Source: Gemmatimonadota bacterium (GTDB lineage Bacteria; Gemmatimonadota; Gemmatimonadetes; Gemmatimonadales; GWC2-71-9). From it: a DNA stretch of 35,211 bases. The stretch is taken from the NCBI GenBank assembly GCA_025357945.1, contig JANYLJ010000048.1, forward strand, positions 1-35,211. Reading direction: 5' to 3'. The notes under the pieces are model-generated. The model did not search any database and had not been told where the DNA came from. It was given only the letters and a program-made list of their open reading frames with translations. This document shows, piece by piece, positions 1 through 8,284 of this stretch. The first letter of the stretch is position 1. The number at the start of each line of letters is the position of its first letter. A program made the translations under genes and the position numbers.

Positions 1-733
1 TCCTGGCCCGACGCGGTGAATTGCTGGGTGGCATTGGCCACCAAGCTGACCGGGTTGGGAGTAATGGTGATGCTCGCCAACGCACCTGCTGCGGCAACGA
101 CCGTCACGGAAGCGAAGCCCGAAACACTACCGCTGGTGGCCTTGATCGTCTGGGAGAACGCCCCGGCCGACGCACCCGCGGTAAACAGGCCCGAGCTGCT
201 GTTGATGCTGCCACCGCCGTTTACCACAGACCAAGTGGGCGATATGGGAACGATATTGCCGTTGGCGTCCCGGCCCGTGGCCGCAAATTGGACGTTGGCA
301 CCGGTCGCGAGGGAGACTGGGTTGGGCGCGACGCTGATGCTCGCGAGCGTACCCGCAGTAACTGATACCGAAGCAAAGCCCGAGACACCGCCACTGGTCG
401 CCTGGATCGTGTTGGCGAATGTTCCCGTCGACACGCCGGCGGTGAATAGGCCAGCGCCGCTGATGGTTCCGCCACCCGCCACTACGGACCAAGTGGGCGC
501 CGGCGATATTGGAACGACATTACCATCGACGTCCTGGCCGTGGCAACGAATTGCTGAGTGGCACCGACCGCCATGGTGTTGGGGTTGGGTGTGACGGTGA
601 TGATCGCCAACGGACGCGGTCCGGTGGGCCCGCTGTGTTCGCACGACGCGAGCAGCAGCACACTGAGCGGGACCATGACAGCGAGTCGCGCGGTGAGCCG
701 GGCGCGACCAAGAATAGACGTCGAATGTTTCAT
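1..733 (-). CDS. Bacterial Ig-like (Big) repeat lipoprotein, partial, frameshifted
   Basis: The gene reads leftward off the window edge, so its 3' end is missing. It starts at ATG 733 (MKHSTS), 7-8 nt after an AGGTGG ribosome site; an adjacent ATG at 736 is the alternative. A basic N-terminus and hydrophobic stretch end in a lipobox (LLAS-C, Cys31), so a lipoprotein is expected. About 88-residue repeats follow, each opening with a variant of ITVTPNP and containing QQF(V/T)A..GQD and a W-SVV-GG-S-GLF(T)AG pattern, as in Big2-type domains of surface proteins. The DNA units repeat every 263-267 nt. Near 538-539 one base is missing relative to the other two units; after it the annotated frame stops within about 20 codons, while the -1 frame continues the repeat perfectly to position 1. 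Either a sequencing error or a real disruption. Role is probably surface structural or adhesive (inference). Confidence 0.75.
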
Positions 734-980
734 CATGAACCCACCTGCAAGAAGAGACGGGGCAACGCGCAAGATTGCGGAGAAAGCGTCACTGGTAGGG
801 AGCGTAGCATCAATGCTGACGACGAAGCGTCCTTGCCAACTTGCACAGGCGGTTCGTCGCTGCCGCCCAACCGGCCGAGCGCTGGCGCTGGACACCGGCC
901 TGCACAGCTTCCCGCCCCGCCGTCGGCGGTCGGTCATTTATGATTGTGTCGCGCTTCTACCCTTACCCGTCGGCACGGCC

Positions 981-2642
981 ATGACCGAATTCTCCTCGTC
1001 TTCCGTAACCACTTTGCCACAGCCCACCGGCGGCACGCTGCGAATCCTCATGACGGATGACATCGATCCCGAGGGCGTTGCCGTGCTTGCCGCTGAGCCG
1101 AGCCTCACGGTCGAGGTGGTGCCGACGCTCCCGCCGGCCGAGTTGCTTGCACGAATCGAGCATTACGACGCCCTGGTGGGACGCAGCGCCACGCGCATCA
1201 CAGCGGAGCTGCTCACGCGTGGCCGCAAACTTCGGGTGGTCGGTCGGGCCGGCGTCGGCGTCGACAACATTGCGCTGCCCGAGGCCACCCGGCTTGGCGT
1301 GGCAGTGGTCAACGCGCCCGCTGGCAATACCGTCGCCGTGGCGGAACTCTTTTTCGGCAGCCTCCTGTCGCTGCTACGCCACATCCCCAGCGCCGCGATG
1401 TCGATGCAGGCTGGCCGCTGGGACCGGAGCGAATTCCTCGGTAGTGAACTCTTCGGGCGCACGCTCGGCATCGTCGGCCTGGGGCGGATCGGCAGCGAAG
1501 TGGCCCACCGTGCCAAGGCCTTCGGTATGACGGTTCTCGCCTACGATCCCTACCTGCCGGCAGAGCGGTTCCAGGCATTGCAGGTCACCCGCGCCGACTC
1601 ACTCGATGAACTCCTCCGCAGCGCGAGTATCGTGACCCTGCATGTGCCGCTGACCGAGGAAACGCGCGACATGATTGGCCGCCGGGAGCTGACGCTGCTC
1701 GCCAAGGGAGCGATCGTGGCCAACCTCGCCCGCGGCGGGATCGTCCAGGACGAGGCGCTGCAGGAGGCCCTCCTCGCTGGCGGCCTGCGCGGTGCGGTGC
1801 TGGATGCGTTTGCGATTGAACCGCTGCCGCCCGACGCGCGCCTGCGCCGGATGCCCAACGTGGTCCTCACGCCGCACATTGGCGCGGCGACCGCGGAAGC
1901 CCAGCGCAATGTCGCGGTCGACGTCTGCGTCGCGGTGCGAGACCTGCTCCTCCATGGCCAACTCTCGCGCTCGATCAACCTTGCAGCGGTGGACCATCTG
2001 TCGTGGGATGCACTCCAGCCGGCACTGCTGCTGGCCCGCCGGGCGACCGCTATCGGCCGCGCACTGTTGGCAGACCGCGGCGTCCAGATCGCCCGGCGGA
2101 TTACGGTCCGGGTCGGGTCAGAACTTGCCGGCGCAAGCGGGGCCCTGTTGTCATCCGCCGCACTCGGCGTCATGGAGAACGTGGTCGAGATCGAGCGCCT
2201 CAATCTGATCAGCGCACGGGCACTGGCTGAAGCTCGCGGTATTGAACTGGCCCTCGCCGAAGCACTGGCCGAGGACCATCCGTACGCCATTCAAGTCGTC
2301 GTCGGCGGCGGGATGGAGACGATAACGGTCGGCGGTATCGCTCCGCTCGGCGAAACCCCACGCCTCACCCAGATCGGCGCATTCTCGGTCAACGTCGCAC
2401 CACGGCAAACCCTGGTGATCCTCACCAACCGCGACGTACCCGGCGTCATCGGCCACGTCGGTACGCTGCTCGGCGCGGCCAACGTCAACATCGCGGAGTA
2501 CCATCAGGCTCGCCTCATCCAGGGCGGTGACGCGCTCGCCGCGATTGCGGTGGACGGCACCGTCGATGAGAGCCTGCGCCGGGCACTCCTCGATCTCCCC
2601 GATGTGCGCTCCGCCACGGCCGTGGATTTTCGTCGTTCGTGA
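981..2642 (+). CDS. serA: D-3-phosphoglycerate dehydrogenase, long (ASB + ACT) form
   Basis: Oxidises 3-phosphoglycerate to 3-phosphohydroxypyruvate with NAD+, the first step of phosphorylated serine synthesis in the cytoplasm. The product is 553 residues, near the usual 525-530 of the long form. Visible are the Rossmann motif GLGRIG (about residues 166-171), the signature NLARGGIVQDEAL and the catalytic His in TPHIGAAT (about His299). A middle allosteric substrate-binding-type region follows, and a C-terminal ACT domain from about residue 477 (LVILTNRDVPGVIG), which normally binds serine for feedback inhibition. ATG 981 is chosen because the conserved N-terminal strand (LRILMTDDI) begins just after it; ATG 1050 would cut that strand. 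The open frame extends further upstream but without family similarity. First gene of an operon with serB 22 nt downstream. Confidence 0.95.
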   Translation: MTEFSSSSVTTLPQPTGGTLRILMTDDIDPEGVAVLAAEPSLTVEVVPTLPPAELLARIEHYDALVGRSATRITAELLTRGRKLRVVGRAGVGVDNIALPEATRLGVAVVNAPAGNTVAVAELFFGSLLSLLRHIPSAAMSMQAGRWDRSEFLGSELFGRTLGIVGLGRIGSEVAHRAKAFGMTVLAYDPYLPAERFQALQVTRADSLDELLRSASIVTLHVPLTEETRDMIGRRELTLLAKGAIVANLARGGIVQDEALQEALLAGGLRGAVLDAFAIEPLPPDARLRRMPNVVLTPHIGAATAEAQRNVAVDVCVAVRDLLLHGQLSRSINLAAVDHLSWDALQPALLLARRATAIGRALLADRGVQIARRITVRVGSELAGASGALLSSAALGVMENVVEIERLNLISARALAEARGIELALAEALAEDHPYAIQVVVGGGMETITVGGIAPLGETPRLTQIGAFSVNVAPRQTLVILTNRDVPGVIGHVGTLLGAANVNIAEYHQARLIQGGDALAAIAVDGTVDESLRRALLDLPDVRSATAVDFRRS

Positions 2643-2664
2643 CGTCACTGGCGAATGTTCTGCC

Positions 2665-3315
2665 GTGAAATTTCCGCGATACGCCTCAGTCATTCTCGAT
2701 GTCGATTCGACGTTGTGCGGGCTCGAAGGCGTGGACTGGCTGGCGGAGCACCGGGACGACGCGATGGCTGCGGAGTTTGCCAAACTCACGGCCCGGGTGA
2801 TGGCAGGCGAGATCCCTCTGGAAAGCATCTATGCCACGCGGTTGGATCGGATCAGGCCCGGTGCCGAGGAACTCGCCGCGCTGGCTGAGGCATACCGGGA
2901 CGCGATTGCAACCGGAGCCGCCGGGACGGTCCGAAACCTTCGTGCCGCGGGTGTGAGGATCCATCTGGTGAGCGGCGGGCTGCGCCAGGCCATCCTGCCA
3001 CTGAGCCGTGACCTGGGTTTCCTCGACACGGAGGTCCATGCCGTCCCGGTGGTCCTGGACTCCCACGGCCGCTACGTTGATTTTGATCGGACCTCGCCTC
3101 TCTGCCGAACGGCGGGCAAGTGCGAGATTGTCACAGCGATCGAGCTGCCCAAACCCCGGCTGGCCGTCGGGGATGGGGTTACTGATGCCGCGTTGCGTGC
3201 GGTTACCGAGGGCTTTGCCGTGTTCACTGGTTTCGTTCATCGCCAATCCGTGGTAGACCTCGCGCAGCACGAGTGCCGCTCCTTCGCCGACCTCCTGGAT
3301 CTTGTGCTGCCATGA
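2665..3315 (+). CDS. serB: Phosphoserine phosphatase (HAD family)
   Basis: Hydrolyses O-phosphoserine to serine, the last step of the pathway begun by the preceding gene. The 216-residue product is a minimal HAD-type phosphatase: motif I DVDST (Asp12 nucleophile, Asp14) near the N-terminus, motif II LVSGG around residue 100, and motif III GDGVTD (Asp170, Asp174). The cap region contains the acidic and Arg-rich segment expected for phosphoserine binding. No ACT domain is fused, unlike E. coli SerB. GTG 2665 is the best start because it lies directly before the conserved first strand; upstream in-frame sequence overlaps serA and has no similarity. The stop overlaps the start of the next gene (ATGA), so translation is probably coupled. 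Confidence 0.9.
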   Translation: MKFPRYASVILDVDSTLCGLEGVDWLAEHRDDAMAAEFAKLTARVMAGEIPLESIYATRLDRIRPGAEELAALAEAYRDAIATGAAGTVRNLRAAGVRIHLVSGGLRQAILPLSRDLGFLDTEVHAVPVVLDSHGRYVDFDRTSPLCRTAGKCEIVTAIELPKPRLAVGDGVTDAALRAVTEGFAVFTGFVHRQSVVDLAQHECRSFADLLDLVLP

Positions 3316-4427
3316 GTAATGCAGTTGCGGGACGCTTCTTCGTTCCCGGCCCAACCGAAGTCCGTGCCGAGATCCTCGCCGCCATGACCGGCCCGATGAT
3401 ACCGCACCGGAGCAAAGCGTTCGAGTCACTCTTCGGCACCCTGCAAGTGGGACTGCGTGAGGTATTCGGCACGTCTCGAACGGTGATCGTGAGCACGTCG
3501 TCAGCCACGGGGATGATGGAAGGCGCGGTACGGTGTGCTCCCCCGGGAGCCGTGCTGGCGCTCGTCAACGGGGCTTTCTCGACGCGTTTCGGCGATATCT
3601 CAGCAGCGTGCGGCCGTGAAACGCAGCTCATCCAGGCACCACTCGGCGCGGTCGTGCCGCTGGAGCAGATCGAGGCCGCGCTGGCCGCGCGCCCGTTCGC
3701 GGCGGTGCTGGTGGTCCACTCGGAGACTTCCACCGGTGCCCGGAGCGATATCCGCGCGGTGACCGACCTGGCTCGCCGCTATGGCGCGCTCGGCCTGGTG
3801 GACAGCGTGTCGGGCATCGGTGGCATCCCGCTGATGTTCGACGAGTGGGATCTCGACTTTGTGCTCACCGGCTCGCAGAAGGCTCTGGCGTTGCCACCGG
3901 GGCTGGCGTTCGCCGTGGCCTCGGAGCGCTATCTGCGGCATGCGGCCACGAATCCGTCGCGGGGCCGCTATCTGGATATCGCTGAGTTGCAGGGCTTCGC
4001 AGAGCGCAACCAGACGCCGGCCACCCCGGCGCTCTCGCTCATGTACGCTCTCGAAGCTCAGCTCGAGACCATCCGGGCGGAAGGAATGACGGCACGATGG
4101 GATCGCCATGCTGCCATGGCCGCAGTCATGGCGGAGTGGGTGGCCGGCGCCAAGGCGCGCTGTGGCCATGCGCTCGGGATTCTCGCTGGAGAGCACTGTC
4201 GCTCCGAGACCGTCACGGCCGTCCTCTTGCCGGAATACCTCAAGGGCCCTGAGGTTGTCGCGGCGGTATCCACCAAGGGGTATACCCTCGGCGAAGGCTA
4301 CGGCTCGAGCCGAGCGCGCACCGTCCGGGTCGGCCACATGGGCGACCACACGGCCGAAGGACTCAGCAACTTCCTGGCGGTCGTGGACCAGGCATTGGGT
4401 GAGGTGGCGCAGCACAACCGCGGGTAA
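3312..4427 (+). CDS. Class V PLP aminotransferase (alanine-glyoxylate / serine-pyruvate type), probable phosphoserine transaminase role
   Basis: A 371-residue fold-type I, class V aminotransferase. The N-terminal FVPGPTEV motif, the (I/M)PHRSKAF segment and the PLP lysine in GSQKALALPPG (Lys190) are typical of the alanine-glyoxylate/serine-pyruvate branch rather than classical SerC. It overlaps serB by 4 nt (ATGA) and ends the serA-serB operon. Context therefore suggests it performs the glutamate-dependent conversion of 3-phosphohydroxypyruvate to phosphoserine, the step otherwise missing here. Family members of this branch are known to be broad in specificity. A glyoxylate or pyruvate transaminase role is the alternative. 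The family assignment is strong; the physiological substrate is inferred only from position. Confidence 0.85.
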   Translation: MSNAVAGRFFVPGPTEVRAEILAAMTGPMIPHRSKAFESLFGTLQVGLREVFGTSRTVIVSTSSATGMMEGAVRCAPPGAVLALVNGAFSTRFGDISAACGRETQLIQAPLGAVVPLEQIEAALAARPFAAVLVVHSETSTGARSDIRAVTDLARRYGALGLVDSVSGIGGIPLMFDEWDLDFVLTGSQKALALPPGLAFAVASERYLRHAATNPSRGRYLDIAELQGFAERNQTPATPALSLMYALEAQLETIRAEGMTARWDRHAAMAAVMAEWVAGAKARCGHALGILAGEHCRSETVTAVLLPEYLKGPEVVAAVSTKGYTLGEGYGSSRARTVRVGHMGDHTAEGLSNFLAVVDQALGEVAQHNRG

Positions 4428-4485
4428 ACGAACTGTCGGGGGCCGCCGCCTCCCCTTGCGTGAGAAAGCGGCAGGACACGATCGG

Positions 4486-5886
4486 TCAGAATACGACCCA
4501 GCTCAACAGGTACAGCGTGTTGTTGTCCTTCGCATTCCGGCCAAATCCATCGTAGTTCGTGCCGCCGCCATTGAACTTGTTATAGAGAACGTACTGGAGT
4601 TCGAACCGCGTGTTGAGCCAGGGAAGCGCCGACAACTCGAAGACGAGCCCGTTGCTGTTTGGACTGCCGGTTGCGCTGCCGCCGACGGCGCCCGTCGGAT
4701 AGCGAAGCGGATCGGTCGTGCCGGAGGTCGCGAAGTAGCCCAACGTGACACCCAGTCGTGCCGGGGTGTAGATCGACGCATTGATCCGGAACGTGTTGAG
4801 CGTGTTGCTGAGGTTGGCCGCTGCGCCGGACGCGACGTCGGCGTCGAGCTTCTGCTTTTCATGGAGATACAGGGCGTGGGCGGTGAAACCGCCCTTGCCT
4901 TCCCCGATAGGTACCTCGTACTGCGCATCGAAACCAACGTCCGTAAATCGGTTCCGGGCACCGATAATTCCGGTCGGGAACATCGACGTGCTCATCCCCA
5001 ACGTGCCAACCATCAGGTCCTGGCGCCCAAGCTGCTGATGCCAGAACGCTCGCCAGTAGGGCGCGACGCCGTGGATCGTATTCGTGGACGCCGAGTCGGG
5101 CAGCGGATTGCCGCCCTGCACCGCCGACCGGTACACGCTGAACTCGCCGTAGAGATGATTGTCCCAGAAGCCGTAGGCACCGAGGCCAGCCACCTGCTGG
5201 CCGAGCTGCCCGTCGAGAACGGTTGCGGCGGCCGGTGACGGAGCCACCGCGGACGAGGCATACGGAAAGCCCCAGGCCGGTACCGTGTTCCAGACATCCT
5301 GCACGGTCGGGTTGTTGTTCAGCGTCACTCCGTAGATCACGGACTTGGAGCCAAACGTGGTCCGGTTCGCGTATCGGATGTCGGCATTGTCCATCCCGAT
5401 GCTCCCGGCCACCGGGTCGTATGTGACCTGGAGAAATGTGCCGATGCGTGGCGTAATCGCCTCACCGAAGAACACGCTGACCTGCTGCGGGAATTGCACG
5501 TTGCCGTTCTGGGTTCCCGGGAGCGTCTTGCTCGTCTGCGTGAGCGAGGACATCACCATGGCCGACACCGGCGGAATGAGATCGAGCTTCAACGATTCCC
5601 GCTTGCCGCTGTCGCCAGCCCGGACGACCTGGAGCGCGGTCAGCGTGTAGCCGTTCAGCTTGAACAGGCGGCCGAACTGCGTGAGGTGCGGGAAGGCCGT
5701 ATGGCAGGCGCTGCAGGCGAGGCCAGTCTGTCGCGAAAAACTGGGAATGCTCGCATGCGACCGGACGCTCGCAGTGTAATTTCGCAGATACCGGCGCACG
5801 GCGTCGTTGAGCCCGTCGGCGCGGAGGGCGGGCACCAGGAGCAGGGACGGGAGCCCGAGATACAGCAGGCGACTGAATACCTTCAT
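4486..5886 (-). CDS. Monoheme cytochrome c-outer membrane barrel fusion (Cyc2-like), copy 1
   Basis: The 466-residue protein has a signal peptide (first about 22 residues). A short N-terminal heme domain follows with a single CSACH motif (Cys58, Cys61, His62) inside IPSF(S)RQTG-L-C--CH---P-L--FGR-FK-NGY. The remaining roughly 380 residues are rich in alternating polar/aromatic strands and end in Trp-Val-Val-Phe, the aromatic C-terminus typical of Bam-inserted barrels. This one-heme-plus-porin plan matches Cyc2-type fused cytochrome-porins, which pass electrons across the outer membrane in iron oxidisers. The Cyc2 likeness rests on remembered family patterns. A paralogue lies at 7022-8209. Start ATG 5886 follows a GAGG ribosome site; upstream codons lack a signal. 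A small membrane-protein gene lies 96 nt upstream on the same strand. Confidence 0.75.
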   Translation of the reverse strand: MKVFSRLLYLGLPSLLLVPALRADGLNDAVRRYLRNYTASVRSHASIPSFSRQTGLACSACHTAFPHLTQFGRLFKLNGYTLTALQVVRAGDSGKRESLKLDLIPPVSAMVMSSLTQTSKTLPGTQNGNVQFPQQVSVFFGEAITPRIGTFLQVTYDPVAGSIGMDNADIRYANRTTFGSKSVIYGVTLNNNPTVQDVWNTVPAWGFPYASSAVAPSPAAATVLDGQLGQQVAGLGAYGFWDNHLYGEFSVYRSAVQGGNPLPDSASTNTIHGVAPYWRAFWHQQLGRQDLMVGTLGMSTSMFPTGIIGARNRFTDVGFDAQYEVPIGEGKGGFTAHALYLHEKQKLDADVASGAAANLSNTLNTFRINASIYTPARLGVTLGYFATSGTTDPLRYPTGAVGGSATGSPNSNGLVFELSALPWLNTRFELQYVLYNKFNGGGTNYDGFGRNAKDNNTLYLLSWVVF

Positions 5887-5982
5887 GGGGACCTCTGCGA
5901 CTGAAGACGCCTGCACGGAAGGGAAATTTCCTGCAACCTGCGTGACTGCCATGAATAAGCACCGCCGCCCATGAAGAAACCA

Positions 5983-6426
5983 TTAAGGCCGCATTAAGAA
6001 CGCTGCGCCTCCACCGTAGATAAGGCCAACCAGTCCACCGTAGATAACGTGTCCCGCGAGGCTACCGACGAGCAGCAGCAGGTCGCCGCGGGAGAAGGCG
6101 CCGGCGCCGACCAGCGGCATGAAGGTGAGTTGCGCAACGATGAAAACGGCGCATCCGTACAGGATGCCGCGAACGAGTGGCGGGCCCGGCAACCGATTGA
6201 CCAGCCATCCCGCGTAGATCACCGCCAACCCGACGCCAACGAGGACGTGAATGGCCCAGCCGACCGCGGGCCAGATCGGCAGGTAGGCGGTCGCGACCGC
6301 CAGGAAGCTGCTGAGCAAGCTGCCGACGGCCAAGCTGGGGAGACCGAGGAAGGGTTCCACCAGCCAGAACGTGGTGACGGCCGCGGTCGCAACGATTCCG
6401 GCGACGCCAGCGCGCGTGGCATTCAC
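5983..6426 (-). CDS. Small four-helix integral membrane protein (DUF6789-like)
   Basis: A 147-residue, almost entirely hydrophobic protein with about four transmembrane segments separated by short Gly/Pro-containing turns. It resembles small membrane proteins of the DUF6789 type, of unknown function; this family link is tentative. The GTG start at 6426 is chosen because a strong GGAGGAGG ribosome site lies 5 nt upstream (6432-6439, minus strand). The longer open frame to 6486 has no other good site. It probably shares a transcript with the cytochrome-barrel gene 96 nt downstream, so a link to the redox cluster is possible but unproven. Confidence 0.7.
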   Translation of the reverse strand: MNATRAGVAGIVATAAVTTFWLVEPFLGLPSLAVGSLLSSFLAVATAYLPIWPAVGWAIHVLVGVGLAVIYAGWLVNRLPGPPLVRGILYGCAVFIVAQLTFMPLVGAGAFSRGDLLLLVGSLAGHVIYGGLVGLIYGGGAAFLMRP

Positions 6427-6431
6427 GGCAG

Positions 6432-6439
6432 CCTCCTCC
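6432..6439 (-). promoter_or_regulatory. Strong ribosome binding site deciding a GTG start
   Basis: The minus-strand sequence GGAGGAGG lies 5 nt before GTG 6426. It fixes the start of the small membrane protein well inside the longer open frame. Confidence 0.7.
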
Positions 6440-6543
6440 ACGAGAAAACGATGGCAGGAAAGGGATAGTATACATTTGGCGACCAAGAAAAGAGTCGCCT
6501 TGGGTAACGCGCCGTTCCCTACCCCAGCGACCCGGAGGCTCGA

Positions 6544-6969
6544 ATGGCGGATCGCTTGACGTTTTCATCCTGCTTACGCATACGACATTTCGCGGCGGCA
6601 TCGATGCTCGCCGGGGCGCTCATCGCACCCGCGCTCGGGGCCCAACAACCGGCCGACACCAACAAGGCATTTCGAGACAGCGTCGCGGTTCGGTTGAAGG
6701 CAATCGACGCCGGGCGCCACCTGTTTCACGGCGAAGGAACCTGCTTCGCCTGCCATGGGCCGAACCTCGAGGGAACGGCCATCGCCCCGACCCTCCGGGC
6801 GCACAAATGGCGCAATGGCGACGGCAGCCTGGCGATGATCATGCGAGTCGTCCGGAACGGGGTCCCGAATACCGTGATGATCAGTCATCCGGGCGGAATC
6901 AATGATGCGGAACTCGCCGAAGTCACGGCATACGTCTGGGCCGTCAGCCGAGGCGCAGTGAAGCCATAG
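6544..6969 (+). CDS. Periplasmic class I cytochrome c
   Basis: A 141-residue exported monoheme cytochrome. A signal peptide covers about residues 1-33 (cleavage near LGAQQ). The heme motif CFACH lies at Cys67-Cys70-His71, and the likely axial methionine is Met112 in VPNTVMISHPGG. Length and spacing fit a small soluble class I electron carrier. It is the only plus-strand gene of the redox cluster, lies between the two cytochrome-barrel genes, and is convergent with the second of them. Start ATG 6544 has a GGAGG site about 8 nt upstream. A natural guess is shuttling electrons between the barrel proteins and the bc complex or an oxidase; the partner cannot be told from sequence. Confidence 0.85.
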   Translation: MADRLTFSSCLRIRHFAAASMLAGALIAPALGAQQPADTNKAFRDSVAVRLKAIDAGRHLFHGEGTCFACHGPNLEGTAIAPTLRAHKWRNGDGSLAMIMRVVRNGVPNTVMISHPGGINDAELAEVTAYVWAVSRGAVKP

Positions 6970-6977
6970 CACCGTGA

Positions 6978-7004
6978 CTCCCGCTTCGGCTCCGAGCTCG
7001 GGAG
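6978..7004. terminator. Candidate bidirectional hairpin between convergent genes
   Basis: CTCCCG (6978-6983) pairs with CGGGAG (6999-7004), with a further TCGG/CCGA pairing inside. It lies in the 52-nt gap between the plus-strand cytochrome c and the minus-strand cytochrome-barrel gene. There is no T-tract on either side, so terminator function is uncertain. Confidence 0.35.
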
Positions 7005-7021
7005 CGCGCTGGGTGGCCGTA

Positions 7022-8209
7022 TCAGAACACAATCATCACCTGGCCGATGAGGCCATGTTGCTTCAGGCTTCCCGGACCCTTCGGTTGATCGAGCGTGTAC
7101 TCGAGCGCGAATCGCAGATACTCCGGCATCTCGACCGGCAGCACGCTCCCCAACACGAACCTGGTATTGCCCTGGTCCGCTACGCCGGAGTTCGGGTTCA
7201 CGACTTCGTACCGGCCGAACAAGGTCATCCTGCTCTTCGGGAGCGTATACCCGCCGTACAGCCAGAAACCGTTTCCTTTCACCGACGTCGTCGTGAACGC
7301 CGAACCAGCCGCGATCGGCAGGTCAGTGTCCTTGGCATATGCATAGCCCGCCATGAGTTCGGCGGGGCCGAAGATCTTGTTCGCGGTGATCGCCAGGCGG
7401 GTGAACTTCGATGTGAGCGTGGGCGCGATCGGATCGGCACCTATGATGCGGCCGAGGTAGGCGACCGCGGTGAAACCTGAACCTTGCTTGTCGAAGATGA
7501 ACTGGTCGATCAACGCGACGTCCTTTGCGACCCGATTACCCGCCCCTGCGATCATCACTCCATTGAGAACCTCAGCTGACAGTCGGTTCCTTCCCTTCAC
7601 CCAGAATGCTTCGAGGCCGAGCTGAGGGCTGTCGAACACGAATGGGAGGGCGGATGTGAGCTGGTTTCCGAGCGGGGTAGGCATGGCGAGGCCGGTCGGC
7701 CGGTCGAATCCCGCAACCGCACCTTCGAGCAACCAGTGCATCTGGCCAACCCGGAACCCGGCATAATTCTCCGCCTGGCCCCAGACGCCGCTCACGTGGT
7801 TGACCAGCTCCGTCCCGCCTTCGTTATGTGCAAACTCGAGGAACGCGCCGAAGTGCTTTCCGATCGCACCACCGGCCCAGAGCGTGGCGTTGTCGAGCTC
7901 GAACTGGCTCGTCGTTGGCGGCGATCCTTCCGTCTTGTTGTAGGCGTACTGCACGGCCATGCGGGCGGCGATGTAATCGCTGACATTCGCTACCTCCTGT
8001 TTTTCGCCGATCTCTTCCGGCAGGCGGTAGCCGGCCCACTTGAACTTGAATCCGAAAGTGTTGAGGCGGGGCACCGCGGGCGAATGGCAGCCGTTGCAGT
8101 TCATGTTGTATTTCCGCGCCCAGGCGGGAATCGCCGCCGTCTTTGCGGGAAGGCCGAACAGGAACAGGGCCAGCGCGAGCAGTCCGCCCAATAGTATCGT
8201 CTTGCGCAT
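7022..8209 (-). CDS. Monoheme cytochrome c-outer membrane barrel fusion (Cyc2-like), copy 2
   Basis: The 395-residue product has a signal peptide (residues about 1-25). A heme domain with CNGCH (Cys38, Cys41, His42) follows, in the context IPAW(A)RKYNM-C--CH---P-LN-FG-KFK--GY, then a long beta-rich region ending in Met-Ile-Val-Phe. The heme-domain context is clearly shared with the gene at 4486-5886, though the barrels have diverged. Start ATG 8209 has a GGAGG site 6 nt upstream. It follows a small cytochrome c gene by 75 nt and is the last gene of a Rieske/cytochrome b-c/cytochrome c run, suggesting one operon joining the quinol-cytochrome complex to an outer-membrane electron conduit. It could accept electrons from outside (e.g. 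Fe(II)) or donate them outward; direction cannot be read from sequence. Confidence 0.75.
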   Translation of the reverse strand: MRKTILLGGLLALALFLFGLPAKTAAIPAWARKYNMNCNGCHSPAVPRLNTFGFKFKWAGYRLPEEIGEKQEVANVSDYIAARMAVQYAYNKTEGSPPTTSQFELDNATLWAGGAIGKHFGAFLEFAHNEGGTELVNHVSGVWGQAENYAGFRVGQMHWLLEGAVAGFDRPTGLAMPTPLGNQLTSALPFVFDSPQLGLEAFWVKGRNRLSAEVLNGVMIAGAGNRVAKDVALIDQFIFDKQGSGFTAVAYLGRIIGADPIAPTLTSKFTRLAITANKIFGPAELMAGYAYAKDTDLPIAAGSAFTTTSVKGNGFWLYGGYTLPKSRMTLFGRYEVVNPNSGVADQGNTRFVLGSVLPVEMPEYLRFALEYTLDQPKGPGSLKQHGLIGQVMIVF

Positions 8210-8284
8210 TGCAGCCTCCAGCGAGGTATGTGGCGAAGCAGTTCTGCGTGCGGACTGCCCCGTAATTCAACAACGCCGGTCCGG

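Noticed and set aside
16-594. Plus-strand open frame of 192 codons at the left end
   Set aside because: It is the mirror of the Big-repeat lipoprotein; the minus strand has the lipobox, ribosome site and repeat signature.
939-944. TATGAT as a -10 element for serA
   Set aside because: It matches 5 of 6 consensus bases, but no acceptable -35 exists at 15-19 nt upstream, so it is not listed as a promoter.
558-980. Upstream extension of the serA frame
   Set aside because: The open frame is longer, but these residues have no similarity to SerA and overlap the divergent lipoprotein promoter region.
4425-4434. GTAAACGA-type half-site as an extra LacI operator (also near 22541 and 34633)
   Set aside because: These are single half-sites without a symmetrical partner and mostly lie inside coding sequence.
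4108-5238. Plus-strand open frame of 376 codons across the convergent junction
   Set aside because: It is an out-of-frame reading of the aminotransferase and antisense to the cytochrome-barrel gene; no recognisable protein features.
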